Source: Flavobacteriales bacterium
Lineage (GTDB): Bacteria > Bacteroidota > Bacteroidia > Flavobacteriales_D > Sanyastnellaceae
DNA: 13,117 bases
Assembly (NCBI GenBank): GCA_947457325.1
Contig: CANGVU010000010.1
Location: forward strand, 1-13,117
Direction: 5' to 3'
In this document: positions 1 through 6,733 of the stretch, one piece after another
Layout: every line of letters begins with the position of its first letter
Numbering within the stretch: the first letter of the stretch is position 1
The notes under the pieces: generated by a model
What the model saw: only the letters and a program-made list of their open reading frames with translations
What the model was told of the DNA's origin: nothing
Database searches by the model: none
Program-made: the position numbers and the translations under genes

Positions 1-2013
1 ATCACCTTCTTTGAATACTGGGAAAAGGGACCAAGTGGCTTTGATTTTTATTTTGTTATTGGAAGCTATTTGAGAAATCAATTCCTGTGCATCATTAAAG
101 AGTTTACTTGCCTCAACACCGACAATTTCATCTTCCAAAATTTGAGGGTAAGGTCCAGCCAATTGCCATGTTTGAAAGAAAGGTGTCCAGTCAATGAATG
201 GTAAAATGGATGATATGTAGACATCAATGGTCTGTTGACCTAAAGTATTGGGTTTGTAAATGACAGGCGCTACCTGCAAAGCATATTTGCGCGATTCCTC
301 AATACTGAGCAGCGGATTTTTAATTAAGCTCTTGGCATAGTTTTCTCGAACTCTCTGGTATTCCGATTTGGTTTCTAATACAAAATGTTCTTTTTGTTCG
401 GAAAGCAAATGACTGAGGTCTTGCGCAGCTGTTCCTGCATCGCGAACATACTTAATAGGACCTGCATAATGTGGATCTATCTTCACTGCGGTATGCACCA
501 GCGATGTAGTTGCTCCTCCAATCAGAAGCGGAATGCTGAGACCTTCTTGGGTCAATAGTTTGGCCATTTCTGTCATGATTTCCAGAGATGGGGTAATGAG
601 TCCACTCAATCCAATCACATCAACTTTTTCCGCCTTTGCGCGCGCAATAATTTGCTCATTGGGTACCATTACACCCATGTCAATCACATCGTAACCATTG
701 CAGGCCAAGACAACGCCAACGATATTTTTTCCAATGTCATGCACATCACCTTTCACCGTAGCCAGCAGGATTTTTTTCTTTGCAGTAGATTCTCCGTTGT
801 TCTTTTGTTCTAATAGCAATGGTTCCAAAATGGCTACGGCTTGCTTCATAACGCGGGCAGACTTCACCACTTGGGGCAAGAACATTTTACCACTCCCAAA
901 ATATTCACCTACGATATTCATTCCTGCCATTAATGGTCCTTCAATGATGGCCAACGGAGATGGATATTTTTCTATAGCTTCTTTGATGTCTTCCGCAATG
1001 TGTGTAGGAATGCCTTTAATCAATGCATCTGCCAATCGCTCTTCAAGTGGAATGCTTGATCGATCAATCACTTCTATCTCTTTCTGAGCGGTAGGTTTTA
1101 TTTCTTCTGCGAGTTTGAGCAGTCGCTCCGTGGCATCAGCTCTTCTGTCCAAAACGAGGTCTTCTACTTGTTCAAGTAGGTTTTTTTCGATGTTGTCATA
1201 AATGACCAATTGCGCTGGGTTGACAATTCCCATGTCCATCCCATTTTTGACGGCATGATAAAGGAATACGCTGTGGATGGCCTCTCTTACGGTGTTGTTA
1301 CCTCTGAAAGAAAATGAAACATTGCTGACACCTCCGGAGACAAGGGCTCCTGGTAGATTTTGTTTGATCCAATGCGTGGCTTGAATGAAGTCGAGTGCAT
1401 TTTTTCGATGCTCTTCCATCCCAGTTCCAATGGGGAAAATATTGGGATCAAAAATGATGTCTTTCGCATCATAGTTTGCTTCTTTTGTCAAAAGTGAATA
1501 TGCTCTTGAACAAATTTCTATGCGGCGTTCCAAAGAATCGGCTTGACCATTTTCATCAAAGGCCATGACAATGACGGCAGCGCCATATTTTTTTATTTGC
1601 TTGGCTTTTTGAAGGAAAGCAGCTTCTCCATCTTTTAAACTAATGGAATTGACCACGCATTTTCCTTGAACACACTGTAAACCTGCCTCTATCACTTTCC
1701 AATCGGAAGAGTCAATCATGATGGGTACTCGGGATATATCGGGCTCTGTAGCAATCAAGTTTAGAAATTGCGTCATGGCTTGCACCCCATCAATCATCGC
1801 TTCATCCATGTTGATATCGATGATTTGCGCACCGTTTTCAATTTGCTCTCTGGCTATAGCCAATGCATCATCCCATCGTTGTTCTTGAATACAACGCAAG
1901 AAAACTTTGGATCCGGTTACATTCGTGCGTTCTCCAACATTTACAAAGTTGGAATCTGTGCGGACAATGAGTGGCTCTAAACCGGATAGAATTAGTTTTA
2001 TTTCATTGTTCAT
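1..2013 (-). CDS. metH: Methionine synthase, folate/cobalamin/activation part (3' end missing)
   Basis: This is the second half of B12-dependent methionine synthase. It carries the methyl-tetrahydrofolate site and the cobalamin that passes the methyl group to homocysteine. The reading frame is open from the ATG at 2013 to the window edge, giving 671 visible residues. In order it shows a pterin-binding barrel (about residues 20-280, starting with [12 protein letters not shown]), a cobalamin cap, a B12-binding Rossmann domain with [11 protein letters not shown] (cobalt-ligand His425), GLSGLIT and LIGGATTS, and the start of the SAM-binding activation domain ([17 protein letters not shown]). Its ATG overlaps the TGA of the homocysteine-binding gene (ATGA, 2010-2013), so the two are probably translationally coupled. 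Adding the 338 residues of that gene puts His425 near 763, close to the cobalt-ligand His759 of E. coli MetH, as expected for a split protein. The C-terminus lies beyond position 1. Confidence 0.96.
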   Translation of the reverse strand, partial: MNNEIKLILSGLEPLIVRTDSNFVNVGERTNVTGSKVFLRCIQEQRWDDALAIAREQIENGAQIIDINMDEAMIDGVQAMTQFLNLIATEPDISRVPIMIDSSDWKVIEAGLQCVQGKCVVNSISLKDGEAAFLQKAKQIKKYGAAVIVMAFDENGQADSLERRIEICSRAYSLLTKEANYDAKDIIFDPNIFPIGTGMEEHRKNALDFIQATHWIKQNLPGALVSGGVSNVSFSFRGNNTVREAIHSVFLYHAVKNGMDMGIVNPAQLVIYDNIEKNLLEQVEDLVLDRRADATERLLKLAEEIKPTAQKEIEVIDRSSIPLEERLADALIKGIPTHIAEDIKEAIEKYPSPLAIIEGPLMAGMNIVGEYFGSGKMFLPQVVKSARVMKQAVAILEPLLLEQKNNGESTAKKKILLATVKGDVHDIGKNIVGVVLACNGYDVIDMGVMVPNEQIIARAKAEKVDVIGLSGLITPSLEIMTEMAKLLTQEGLSIPLLIGGATTSLVHTAVKIDPHYAGPIKYVRDAGTAAQDLSHLLSEQKEHFVLETKSEYQRVRENYAKSLIKNPLLSIEESRKYALQVAPVIYKPNTLGQQTIDVYISSILPFIDWTPFFQTWQLAGPYPQILEDEIVGVEASKLFNDAQELISQIASNNKIKIKATWSLFPVFKEGD

Positions 2014-3026
2014 GATGCAGTATTTTGATGTTCAACCAAATGATGAATAGCGCAGATATGGTCTGGCGTTGTTCCGCAACATCCGCCGATGATTTGAACG
2101 CCATTGTCCTCCAAGAAAGCGGTGATTTTTTGCGCCATGATTTCTGGTGTTTCGTCATATTGTCCCAATGCATTGGGCAGTCCAGCATTGGGGTATGCGC
2201 TAACAAATGCTGTGGTGTGTTTTTTCAATTCTTTGACATGGGGCAATAGTTGGTCTGCACCCAAGGCGCAATTGAAGCCTATGCTGAACAACGGTAAATG
2301 TGATAGAGAAATCGCAAAGGCAGCTGCAGTTTGTCCGGATAGTGTTCTTCCAGCGGCATCGGTAATGGTTCCGCTGGCCATGAGTGCAATGTCACCATTG
2401 GGATTTTTTTGTGTAATGGGCGTAAGATTTTTTTTCTCTAAAACATCTAGTGCAGCATGAAAGGCTGCTTTGGCGTTGAGGGTATCGAAAATTGTCTCTA
2501 TTAGAATGGCATCTACACCAGCATCAATGAGTGCTTCGATTTGCTCAAAGTAAGCTGCGTGCAATTGGTCATATGTGACAGCGCGAAAGGCTGGATTGTT
2601 TACATCCGGAGATAGTGAGGTGGTTTTACTGGTTGGCCCCACTGCGCCAGCAATGTACTTTTTGTTTTGCGCTCCATGCTTTAGATAGTATTTCTCCCTT
2701 GCTTGTTTGGCGCATGCTACTGCTGCAGCGTTCACTTCTTTTATGCAATCGGTGAGTCCATAATCTTCCATCGAAATTTGTTGCGCGTTGAAGGTGTTGG
2801 TTTCAACAATGTCTGCGCCAGCTTCAAAGTATTGCAGGTGAATATCTTCAATGATCTCAGGGCGTGTGATACACAATAAATCATTGTTGCCTTTTAATGC
2901 AATATGATGACCTGAAAATCGAGTTCCTCGGAAATCATCTTCCGTGAGGGTATGGCGCTGTATCATGGTGCCCATGGCGCCATCTAGCGTTAATGTCTTT
3001 CTTAAAATATCTTGGAATAATCCCAT
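2010..3026 (-). CDS. metH: Homocysteine S-methyltransferase module of split methionine synthase
   Basis: This 338-residue protein corresponds to the N-terminal homocysteine-binding barrel of MetH and would work with the product of the next gene. The barrel begins with [11 protein letters not shown] (residues 12-22) and contains the typical [12 protein letters not shown] (71-82). The three zinc ligands are present: Cys253 in FNCALG and Cys316-Cys317 in [12 protein letters not shown]. The length fits the module alone, so the gene ends at a domain boundary and is not truncated. It is the first gene after the SAM riboswitch, and its stop overlaps the start of the downstream folate/cobalamin part by 4 nt. 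There is no clear Shine-Dalgarno. The start is preceded by an A/T-rich stretch (CTAAAAAAATTATT), which is common in Bacteroidota. A stand-alone MmuM/BHMT-like enzyme is the alternative, but the coupling to metH2 argues against it. Confidence 0.96.
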   Translation of the reverse strand: MGLFQDILRKTLTLDGAMGTMIQRHTLTEDDFRGTRFSGHHIALKGNNDLLCITRPEIIEDIHLQYFEAGADIVETNTFNAQQISMEDYGLTDCIKEVNAAAVACAKQAREKYYLKHGAQNKKYIAGAVGPTSKTTSLSPDVNNPAFRAVTYDQLHAAYFEQIEALIDAGVDAILIETIFDTLNAKAAFHAALDVLEKKNLTPITQKNPNGDIALMASGTITDAAGRTLSGQTAAAFAISLSHLPLFSIGFNCALGADQLLPHVKELKKHTTAFVSAYPNAGLPNALGQYDETPEIMAQKITAFLEDNGVQIIGGCCGTTPDHICAIHHLVEHQNTAS

Positions 3027-3040
3027 AATAATTTTTTTAG

Positions 3041-3069
3041 CTTATCAATGGGACGAGGAAAAACCTCTA
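3041..3069 (-). promoter_or_regulatory. Candidate expression platform of the metH SAM riboswitch
   Basis: Between the aptamer and the metH1 start the minus strand has TTGATAAG (3048-3041), an exact 8-nt complement of CTTATCAA (3169-3162), the 5' strand of riboswitch P1. It ends 14 nt before the ATG. Two other pairings are possible here: a short hairpin GAGG-TTTTT-CCTC, and CTCGTC pairing with GATGAG, the 3' strand of P1. So both P1 strands have a downstream competitor. There is no strong hairpin with a U-tract, so control of translation start seems more likely than termination. Which fold is the ON state cannot be settled from the sequence. Confidence 0.55.
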
Positions 3070-3170
3070 ACTCATCTTTCTCTTGTTTCCAGGAGAAGGA
3101 ATTGGCACCCAGCATTATCGGGGTTGCCAAGACTTCACAGGGCCATTTCCCTCCGTCTTTCTTGATAAGT
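3070..3170 (-). ncRNA. SAM-I (S-box) riboswitch upstream of metH
   Basis: The minus strand carries the whole conserved SAM-I aptamer core in order: CTTATCAAG (from 3169), GGAGGG (3154-3149), TGGCCC, GAAG, TTGGCAACC (GGCAACC at 3128-3122), GGTGCCAATTCC (3109-3098) and GATGAG at the 3' end. P1 is ACTTATC (3170-3164) pairing with GATGAGT (3076-3070), seven pairs with one G-U. P2 closes through AGAC/GTCT, P3 through ACCC/GGGT and P4 through TTCTC/GAGAA. It sits 44 nt before the metH1 ATG. SAM-I riboswitches normally lower expression of methionine and sulfur genes when SAM is plentiful, which suits a methionine synthase operon. Confidence 0.96.
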
Positions 3171-3174
3171 GACG

Positions 3175-3201
3175 CGAATATAATGCATTAAAGCCAACCA
3201 A
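3175..3201 (-). promoter_or_regulatory. Candidate promoter of the metH riboswitch transcript
   Basis: The minus strand reads TATATTCG at 3182-3175, one mismatch from the Bacteroidota -7 element TAnnTTTG, with a TTG at 3201-3199, 16 nt upstream (slightly short of the usual spacing). A start a few bases downstream would fall at the first base of riboswitch P1, which supports the call. The element overlaps the stop codon and 3' end of the permease gene. Confidence 0.4.
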
Positions 3202-3955
3202 TAATTAAACAGATTGAAAATATGATCAAAGACATGGCAATTATTTTTTGTAAAAGGGGAAGCGTCATGCTTCCCAATAATTTCTTTCCGAGGATGACTC
3301 CTAAACTTGAACATACAATGGTAAAAATCAATAACCATCCGTTTTGCTTCAGCGCTTGGGTATTCAAATGTGTAACATAATTGGTCATTCGCGATACATC
3401 TATGCACGTGGCAATGATGATGCCTGTGCCAATCAATGCATCTTTTGAAAGATTGGTTTTGGCCAAGAAGGCACTTCTCAATGCCCCTTGATGACCCGAT
3501 AGCCCGCCAAAAAAACCACTTATTGCACCTCCAAATGGCAACCATTTTTTATTGAACGCAGGTCGCAGATGAGCAGGAGTCCATTCCAATAGGGCAAAAA
3601 CCAAGAGTAGACAACCAATGGTAATGTTAATGGAATTGGTGGTTGAATTGGTAAATGGTAGATGAAGTGGGTGATTCCAATCTCCTATTTGTGATAGCAG
3701 TAAGGAGCCGAGCCATGCTCCGATGATCGCGGTTGGTGCAAATCGTAGGATAATCTTCCAGTCGATGTGACCATAGAAAAAAAACAGCTTGAAAAGATTA
3801 TTGAATAAGTGAACGATGGCTGTTAAGAATATGGCCAATTCTAAAGGAAAGAATATGGATATGACTGGCATGAGCAATGTTCCCAATCCGAAACCTGAAA
3901 AAAGGGTAAGTGCTGAACCAATCAACACTACTACACCAATGACTAAAGTATCCAT
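3188..3955 (-). CDS. TSUP family (TauE/SafE-type) membrane permease
   Basis: This 255-residue, strongly hydrophobic protein belongs to the TauE/SafE (formerly DUF81) transporter family of the inner membrane, whose known members move sulfite, sulfonates or other organic anions. I see about seven or eight hydrophobic segments arranged as two related halves. Each half has the glycine-rich family motif: GFGLGTLLMP at residues 21-30 and GFFGGLSGHQGALRS at 147-161. The substrate cannot be read from sequence. Its place directly upstream of a SAM riboswitch and metH on the same strand hints at sulfur traffic, but only 17 nt separate its stop from the aptamer and the metH promoter may lie inside its end. 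The ATG at 3955 puts the first membrane segment right at the N-terminus, as in relatives. It is divergent from the SUI1 gene. Confidence 0.9.
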   Translation of the reverse strand: MDTLVIGVVVLIGSALTLFSGFGLGTLLMPVISIFFPLELAIFLTAIVHLFNNLFKLFFFYGHIDWKIILRFAPTAIIGAWLGSLLLSQIGDWNHPLHLPFTNSTTNSINITIGCLLLVFALLEWTPAHLRPAFNKKWLPFGGAISGFFGGLSGHQGALRSAFLAKTNLSKDALIGTGIIIATCIDVSRMTNYVTHLNTQALKQNGWLLIFTIVCSSLGVILGKKLLGSMTLPLLQKIIAMSLIIFSICLIIGWL

Positions 3956-3976
3956 GTTTAAATTGTTTGTGCATCA

Positions 3977-3984
3977 CAAAAGTA
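3977..3984 (-). promoter_or_regulatory. Candidate -7 element for the permease gene
   Basis: The minus strand reads TACTTTTG, an exact match to the Bacteroidota -7 consensus TAnnTTTG. It would give a leader of roughly 17 nt before the ATG at 3955. I could not find a TTG -33 element at normal spacing, so the call rests on the -7 box and its position. Confidence 0.4.
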
Positions 3985-4007
3985 GCTTAGACCCTCTTAT
4001 TCAGTGT

Positions 4008-4015
4008 TATCTTTA
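4008..4015 (+). promoter_or_regulatory. Candidate -7 element right before the SUI1 gene
   Basis: TATCTTTA differs from TAnnTTTG only in the last base and ends 4 nt before the ATG at 4020. If used, transcription would start at or next to the start codon, giving an essentially leaderless mRNA. No -33 element is evident. Confidence 0.25.
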
Positions 4016-4019
4016 CATC

Positions 4020-4367
4020 ATGGCACAGCAGAAGAAAAAAATGAATTTGTCAGACCTTGGTGGCTTGGTTTACAGCACGGGGTCGATGCCGCAGCATGTT
4101 GAAGAACATGTTGAGTTGGCCCACGCAGAGCAGAACCTGAGGGTTTGGTTAGAGAAGAATCACCGCGGAGGGAAGATTGCATGCGTCATCAAAGGATTTG
4201 TTGGAAGCGATGAAACCTTAGAGGAATTGGCCAAGTTTTTAAAGACCAAATGTGGTACTGGTGGTTCAGCCAAAGATGGGGAGATTGTGATTCAGGGAGA
4301 TCACCGAGAGAAAATAGTACAGTTGTTATTGGATAAAGGTTATCCCACAAAAAAAGCAGGAGCATGA
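4020..4367 (+). CDS. SUI1/YciH-type translation initiation factor
   Basis: This 115-residue protein is a bacterial homologue of eukaryotic eIF1 (SUI1 family, like E. coli YciH). The family binds the small ribosomal subunit and affects start-site choice, though its bacterial role is poorly defined. A basic, polar N-terminus of about 40 residues is followed by the SUI1 fold. That fold includes CVIKGFVG (55-62), the diagnostic KCGTGGSAKDGEIVIQGDH stretch (77-95) and a final LLLDKGYP helix. I place the start at 4020. An in-frame ATG at 3816 would add 68 residues lying antisense to the permease gene and unlike any SUI1 protein. The stop overlaps the start of the THUMP methyltransferase gene as ATGA, so the two translation-related genes are probably coupled. 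Confidence 0.93.
   Translation: MAQQKKKMNLSDLGGLVYSTGSMPQHVEEHVELAHAEQNLRVWLEKNHRGGKIACVIKGFVGSDETLEELAKFLKTKCGTGGSAKDGEIVIQGDHREKIVQLLLDKGYPTKKAGA
4358..4362 (+). promoter_or_regulatory. Shine-Dalgarno inside the SUI1 3' end
   Basis: AGGAG is one of only two clear Shine-Dalgarno sequences I found in the window. Its spacing to the three in-frame start codons (1, 4 and 13 nt) suits 4367 better than 4364, so the methyltransferase may start one codon in. Confidence 0.5.
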
Positions 4368-5536
4368 TGAATGAGATGTTTGGAATTTCCGTGAAGTGTT
4401 TGCCACATACGGAAGAATTATTGGTGAAAGAGTTAGCAGCGCTGGGTGTTCAAGAAATAGAACCTGCAAGACGAATTGTTCATGGGTTGTGTGATATGAC
4501 AACCATGCAAAGGGTTTGTTATTGTTCAAGGTTGGCCTTGCGTGTTTTGGTTCCTTTGGAGTCATTTGCTATTCGCAAAGTAGATGACTTGTACAAGAAG
4601 TGCTTGGCGATGGAATGGGACAATTGGATGTTGTTGGATCAAACGTTTGCGATTGATTCATTGGTTCGTTCTGATTTTTTCAATCATACGCACTTTGCCA
4701 GTCTTAAAATGAAAGATGCGATTGCCGATTATTTTCGAAATCAATACGAGAAGCGCCCAAATGTAGATGCAGAGAATCCTGATGTGTTGTTTCACTTGCA
4801 CATCGATGAGAATCAAGTGACCATTTCTTTGGATGCAGGAGGTAGATCGCTGAATCAACGTGGTTATCGAATGGGTTCAGGAGATGCGCCACTCAACGAA
4901 GTGTTGGCTGCCAACCTACTGCAGTTTGCGGGATATACGGGTGAGCAAGTTTTTGTAGATCCCATGTGCGGCAGCGGTACCTTGGTGATAGAAGCTGCCA
5001 TGTTGGCTTCCAATACACCTGCTCAATACAATCGTCCTACGTTTCAATTTATGAAATGGCCAACCTACAAAGAGGAACCTTGGTTGCAATTAAAGTCAAC
5101 GGAAGATGCCAAGATTACTGCTCCCTCAGCCATGATTTTGGCTTCGGATTTTGATGACAATGCCATGGGTTGGACCAAAAAGAACAGTAGGAAGGCCAGC
5201 GTCATCGATTATATTCAAATGCAAAGAGCAGATTTCTTTGACTTGGAGCGTCCAGCTGAAACTGGAATCTTGATGATGAACCCGCCCTATGGAGAGCGAT
5301 TGTCCATTGAGAATGCTGAAGCGTTTTATCAAAAGATTGGCTCAGCTTTCAAACACCAGTGGGGTGGATGGAAGGCTTGGGTTTTTTCTGGAAGCATGGA
5401 AGGAATGAAATCCATTGGTTTAAAACCGATGCGAAAGTCAAAATGGCTGAATGCTAAAATTGAGTGTGCGTTTCATGGTTATGAATTGTTTTCTGGGGAT
5501 CGGAAAAGTTTTAAAACGCAAGCGGCAGAAAATTGA
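4364..5536 (+). CDS. THUMP-domain RNA (guanine-N2) methyltransferase, RlmL-like
   Basis: This 390-residue protein has the layout of UPF0020 RNA methylases: an N-terminal ferredoxin-like region and THUMP RNA-binding domain (about 5-155), then a SAM-dependent Rossmann methylase. The SAM-binding loop is DPMCGSGTLVIEAA (199-212), a second acidic SAM contact is in ASDFDD (260-265), and the catalytic N-methylase motif is NPPYGERL (306-313). It matches the N-terminal half of E. coli RlmKL, which makes m2G2445 in 23S rRNA. A tRNA m2G6 (Trm14/TrmN-type) role is also possible. Three in-frame ATGs lie at 4364, 4367 and 4376. A good AGGAG at 4358-4362 sits only 1 nt from the first and 4 nt from the second, so the true start may be the second or third. 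It is coupled to the SUI1 gene. Confidence 0.92.
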   Translation: MMNEMFGISVKCLPHTEELLVKELAALGVQEIEPARRIVHGLCDMTTMQRVCYCSRLALRVLVPLESFAIRKVDDLYKKCLAMEWDNWMLLDQTFAIDSLVRSDFFNHTHFASLKMKDAIADYFRNQYEKRPNVDAENPDVLFHLHIDENQVTISLDAGGRSLNQRGYRMGSGDAPLNEVLAANLLQFAGYTGEQVFVDPMCGSGTLVIEAAMLASNTPAQYNRPTFQFMKWPTYKEEPWLQLKSTEDAKITAPSAMILASDFDDNAMGWTKKNSRKASVIDYIQMQRADFFDLERPAETGILMMNPPYGERLSIENAEAFYQKIGSAFKHQWGGWKAWVFSGSMEGMKSIGLKPMRKSKWLNAKIECAFHGYELFSGDRKSFKTQAAEN

Positions 5537-5594
5537 TCGCGGAAGGAAAAGAGAAGTTGAATTTTCGATTGCTTTAAAAGTCAAAATATAGATT

Positions 5595-6662
5595 ATGGAA
5601 AAGAAAACAATTTTGATCATTGAAGATAGTTTAAAGGTGAACGAAAGTATGACTGGTTTGCTGCAGTTGGCTGGCTATCAAGTATTGAATGCTTCAAATG
5701 GAATGGAGGGAGTTGCAGCAGCTCTGCAGTACCATCCAGATTTGATTTTGTGTGAAATTGACATGCCCATTATCGATGGCTACGGAGTACTGCATTTATT
5801 GGGAAAGCATATTGAGACAGCACGAACCCCCTTTATTTTTCTAACGGTCAAATCCGAACGTATTGATTTTCGTCAGGGAATCGTATTGGCTGCAGATGAT
5901 TGTATTGTTATGCCCTACAAGGAAACAGAATTTCTAAAGAGAATTGAAGTAAGAATAAAGAAGTCGGAAGGGAACCTAGGGACCATCGATCATTTGAATT
6001 ATCGATTGAATCAGATGAAGAATAAGGATGTTCTTTGGGATGAACAGTTTAAAGATATTCCAGACAGACAAGTTAGGAGTGTAGGAAAGAGAGAAGTTAT
6101 TTTTTCAGAAGGTGATACTTGTCAGGGTGTATATGTAGTTTTAAAGGGCAAAGTGAAGGAGTTTAAATCTCATGATTTAGGAAAGGATTTGATTTTGCGT
6201 GTTCGTGGTAAAGGAGCTGTTATGGCTTATGTCTCATTGTTTCAGGGCGATATACATTTGGACAATGCTGTGGCATTGGAGCCTTCAGAGATTATGTTTA
6301 TTCCTAGGATTTCATTTTCTCATTGGTTGGAGAACAATCCTAAGATGATGTTGGAATTGATTCAATTGATGTCTGGTGCTTTGGTCTTTGAGAGAGAGCG
6401 GGCGGTTTCATTGGCATATTCATCAGTGCGTAAAAGAACAGCATCGGCATTGTTGCGTTTGAAGACAAAATTTCATGATGGAAATCCAGACGTTTTGTTT
6501 ACCATGCCAATTTCACGAGATGATTTGGCTGCCATGGTAGGAACTGCAACAGAATCAGTAATTCGAACTTTGAGTGATTTTAAAGAAGAAGGTCTAATCA
6601 AGATTCAAGGCTCGGCCATCACCATCGTGCAAGAAGAGAAGTTGCGAAGGATGAAAAATTAA
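5595..6662 (+). CDS. Receiver-Crp/Fnr fusion transcription regulator with altered phospho-site
   Basis: This 355-residue regulator joins a response-regulator receiver (about 4-122), a cyclic-nucleotide-binding-type beta barrel (about 160-260, KREVIFSEGDTCQGVYVVLKGKVK) and a Crp-type winged helix-turn-helix (about 304-340, ISRDDLAAMVGTATESVIR). The acidic pair Glu10-Asp11 and the signalling Thr84 are normal. The phospho-accepting Asp is Glu54 (CEIDMPIIDG), and the conserved Lys before the cis-Pro is Met106 (IVMPY). It is therefore unlikely to be switched by normal phosphotransfer, and the Glu may lock an active-like state. There is no Cys cluster as in oxygen-sensing Fnr, and no heme or cAMP signature I can defend. 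No histidine kinase is nearby. A 58-nt gap follows the THUMP gene with no terminator seen, so read-through is possible. The target genes are unknown. Confidence 0.92.
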   Translation: MEKKTILIIEDSLKVNESMTGLLQLAGYQVLNASNGMEGVAAALQYHPDLILCEIDMPIIDGYGVLHLLGKHIETARTPFIFLTVKSERIDFRQGIVLAADDCIVMPYKETEFLKRIEVRIKKSEGNLGTIDHLNYRLNQMKNKDVLWDEQFKDIPDRQVRSVGKREVIFSEGDTCQGVYVVLKGKVKEFKSHDLGKDLILRVRGKGAVMAYVSLFQGDIHLDNAVALEPSEIMFIPRISFSHWLENNPKMMLELIQLMSGALVFERERAVSLAYSSVRKRTASALLRLKTKFHDGNPDVLFTMPISRDDLAAMVGTATESVIRTLSDFKEEGLIKIQGSAITIVQEEKLRRMKN

Positions 6663-6683
6663 TGAGTTGAAAAGCAGCTCATT
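6661..6683. terminator. Bidirectional hairpin terminator between converging genes
   Basis: AATGAGTTG and CAGCTCATT form a nine-pair stem (one G-U) around the loop AAAAG, starting inside the stop codon of the regulator gene. On the minus strand the hairpin is followed by TTAATTTTT, a fair U-tract for ending the M1 peptidase transcript. On the plus strand the tail is the weaker TATTTC. It is the only strong hairpin in the 71-nt convergent gap. Confidence 0.7.
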
Positions 6684-6733
6684 TATTTCAATCCGTTTGG
6701 CATTCAATAAAAATGTAAAAAGAAATTTTAGAA

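Noticed and set aside
2025..2460. Open frames antisense or out of frame to the metH genes
   Set aside because: They are shadows of strongly conserved MetH coding sequence and lack domains and start signals.
3050..3067. GAGG-TTTTT-CCTC hairpin as a riboswitch terminator
   Set aside because: The stem has only four pairs and no U-tract follows it on the minus strand, so it cannot be called a terminator.
3135..3545. Minus-strand frame of 136 codons inside the permease gene and riboswitch
   Set aside because: It overlaps the permease in another frame, ends in the riboswitch, and its sequence is of low-quality shadow type.
3816..4019. N-terminal extension of 68 residues on the SUI1 protein
   Set aside because: It lies antisense to the permease gene and across its promoter gap, and has no SUI1-like content. 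The ATG at 4020 gives the family's normal length.
6080..6400. Oxygen-sensing (Fnr-type) iron-sulfur site in the Crp-like regulator
   Set aside because: Only scattered cysteines (53, 103, 176) are present, with no N-terminal cluster, so no such role is claimed.
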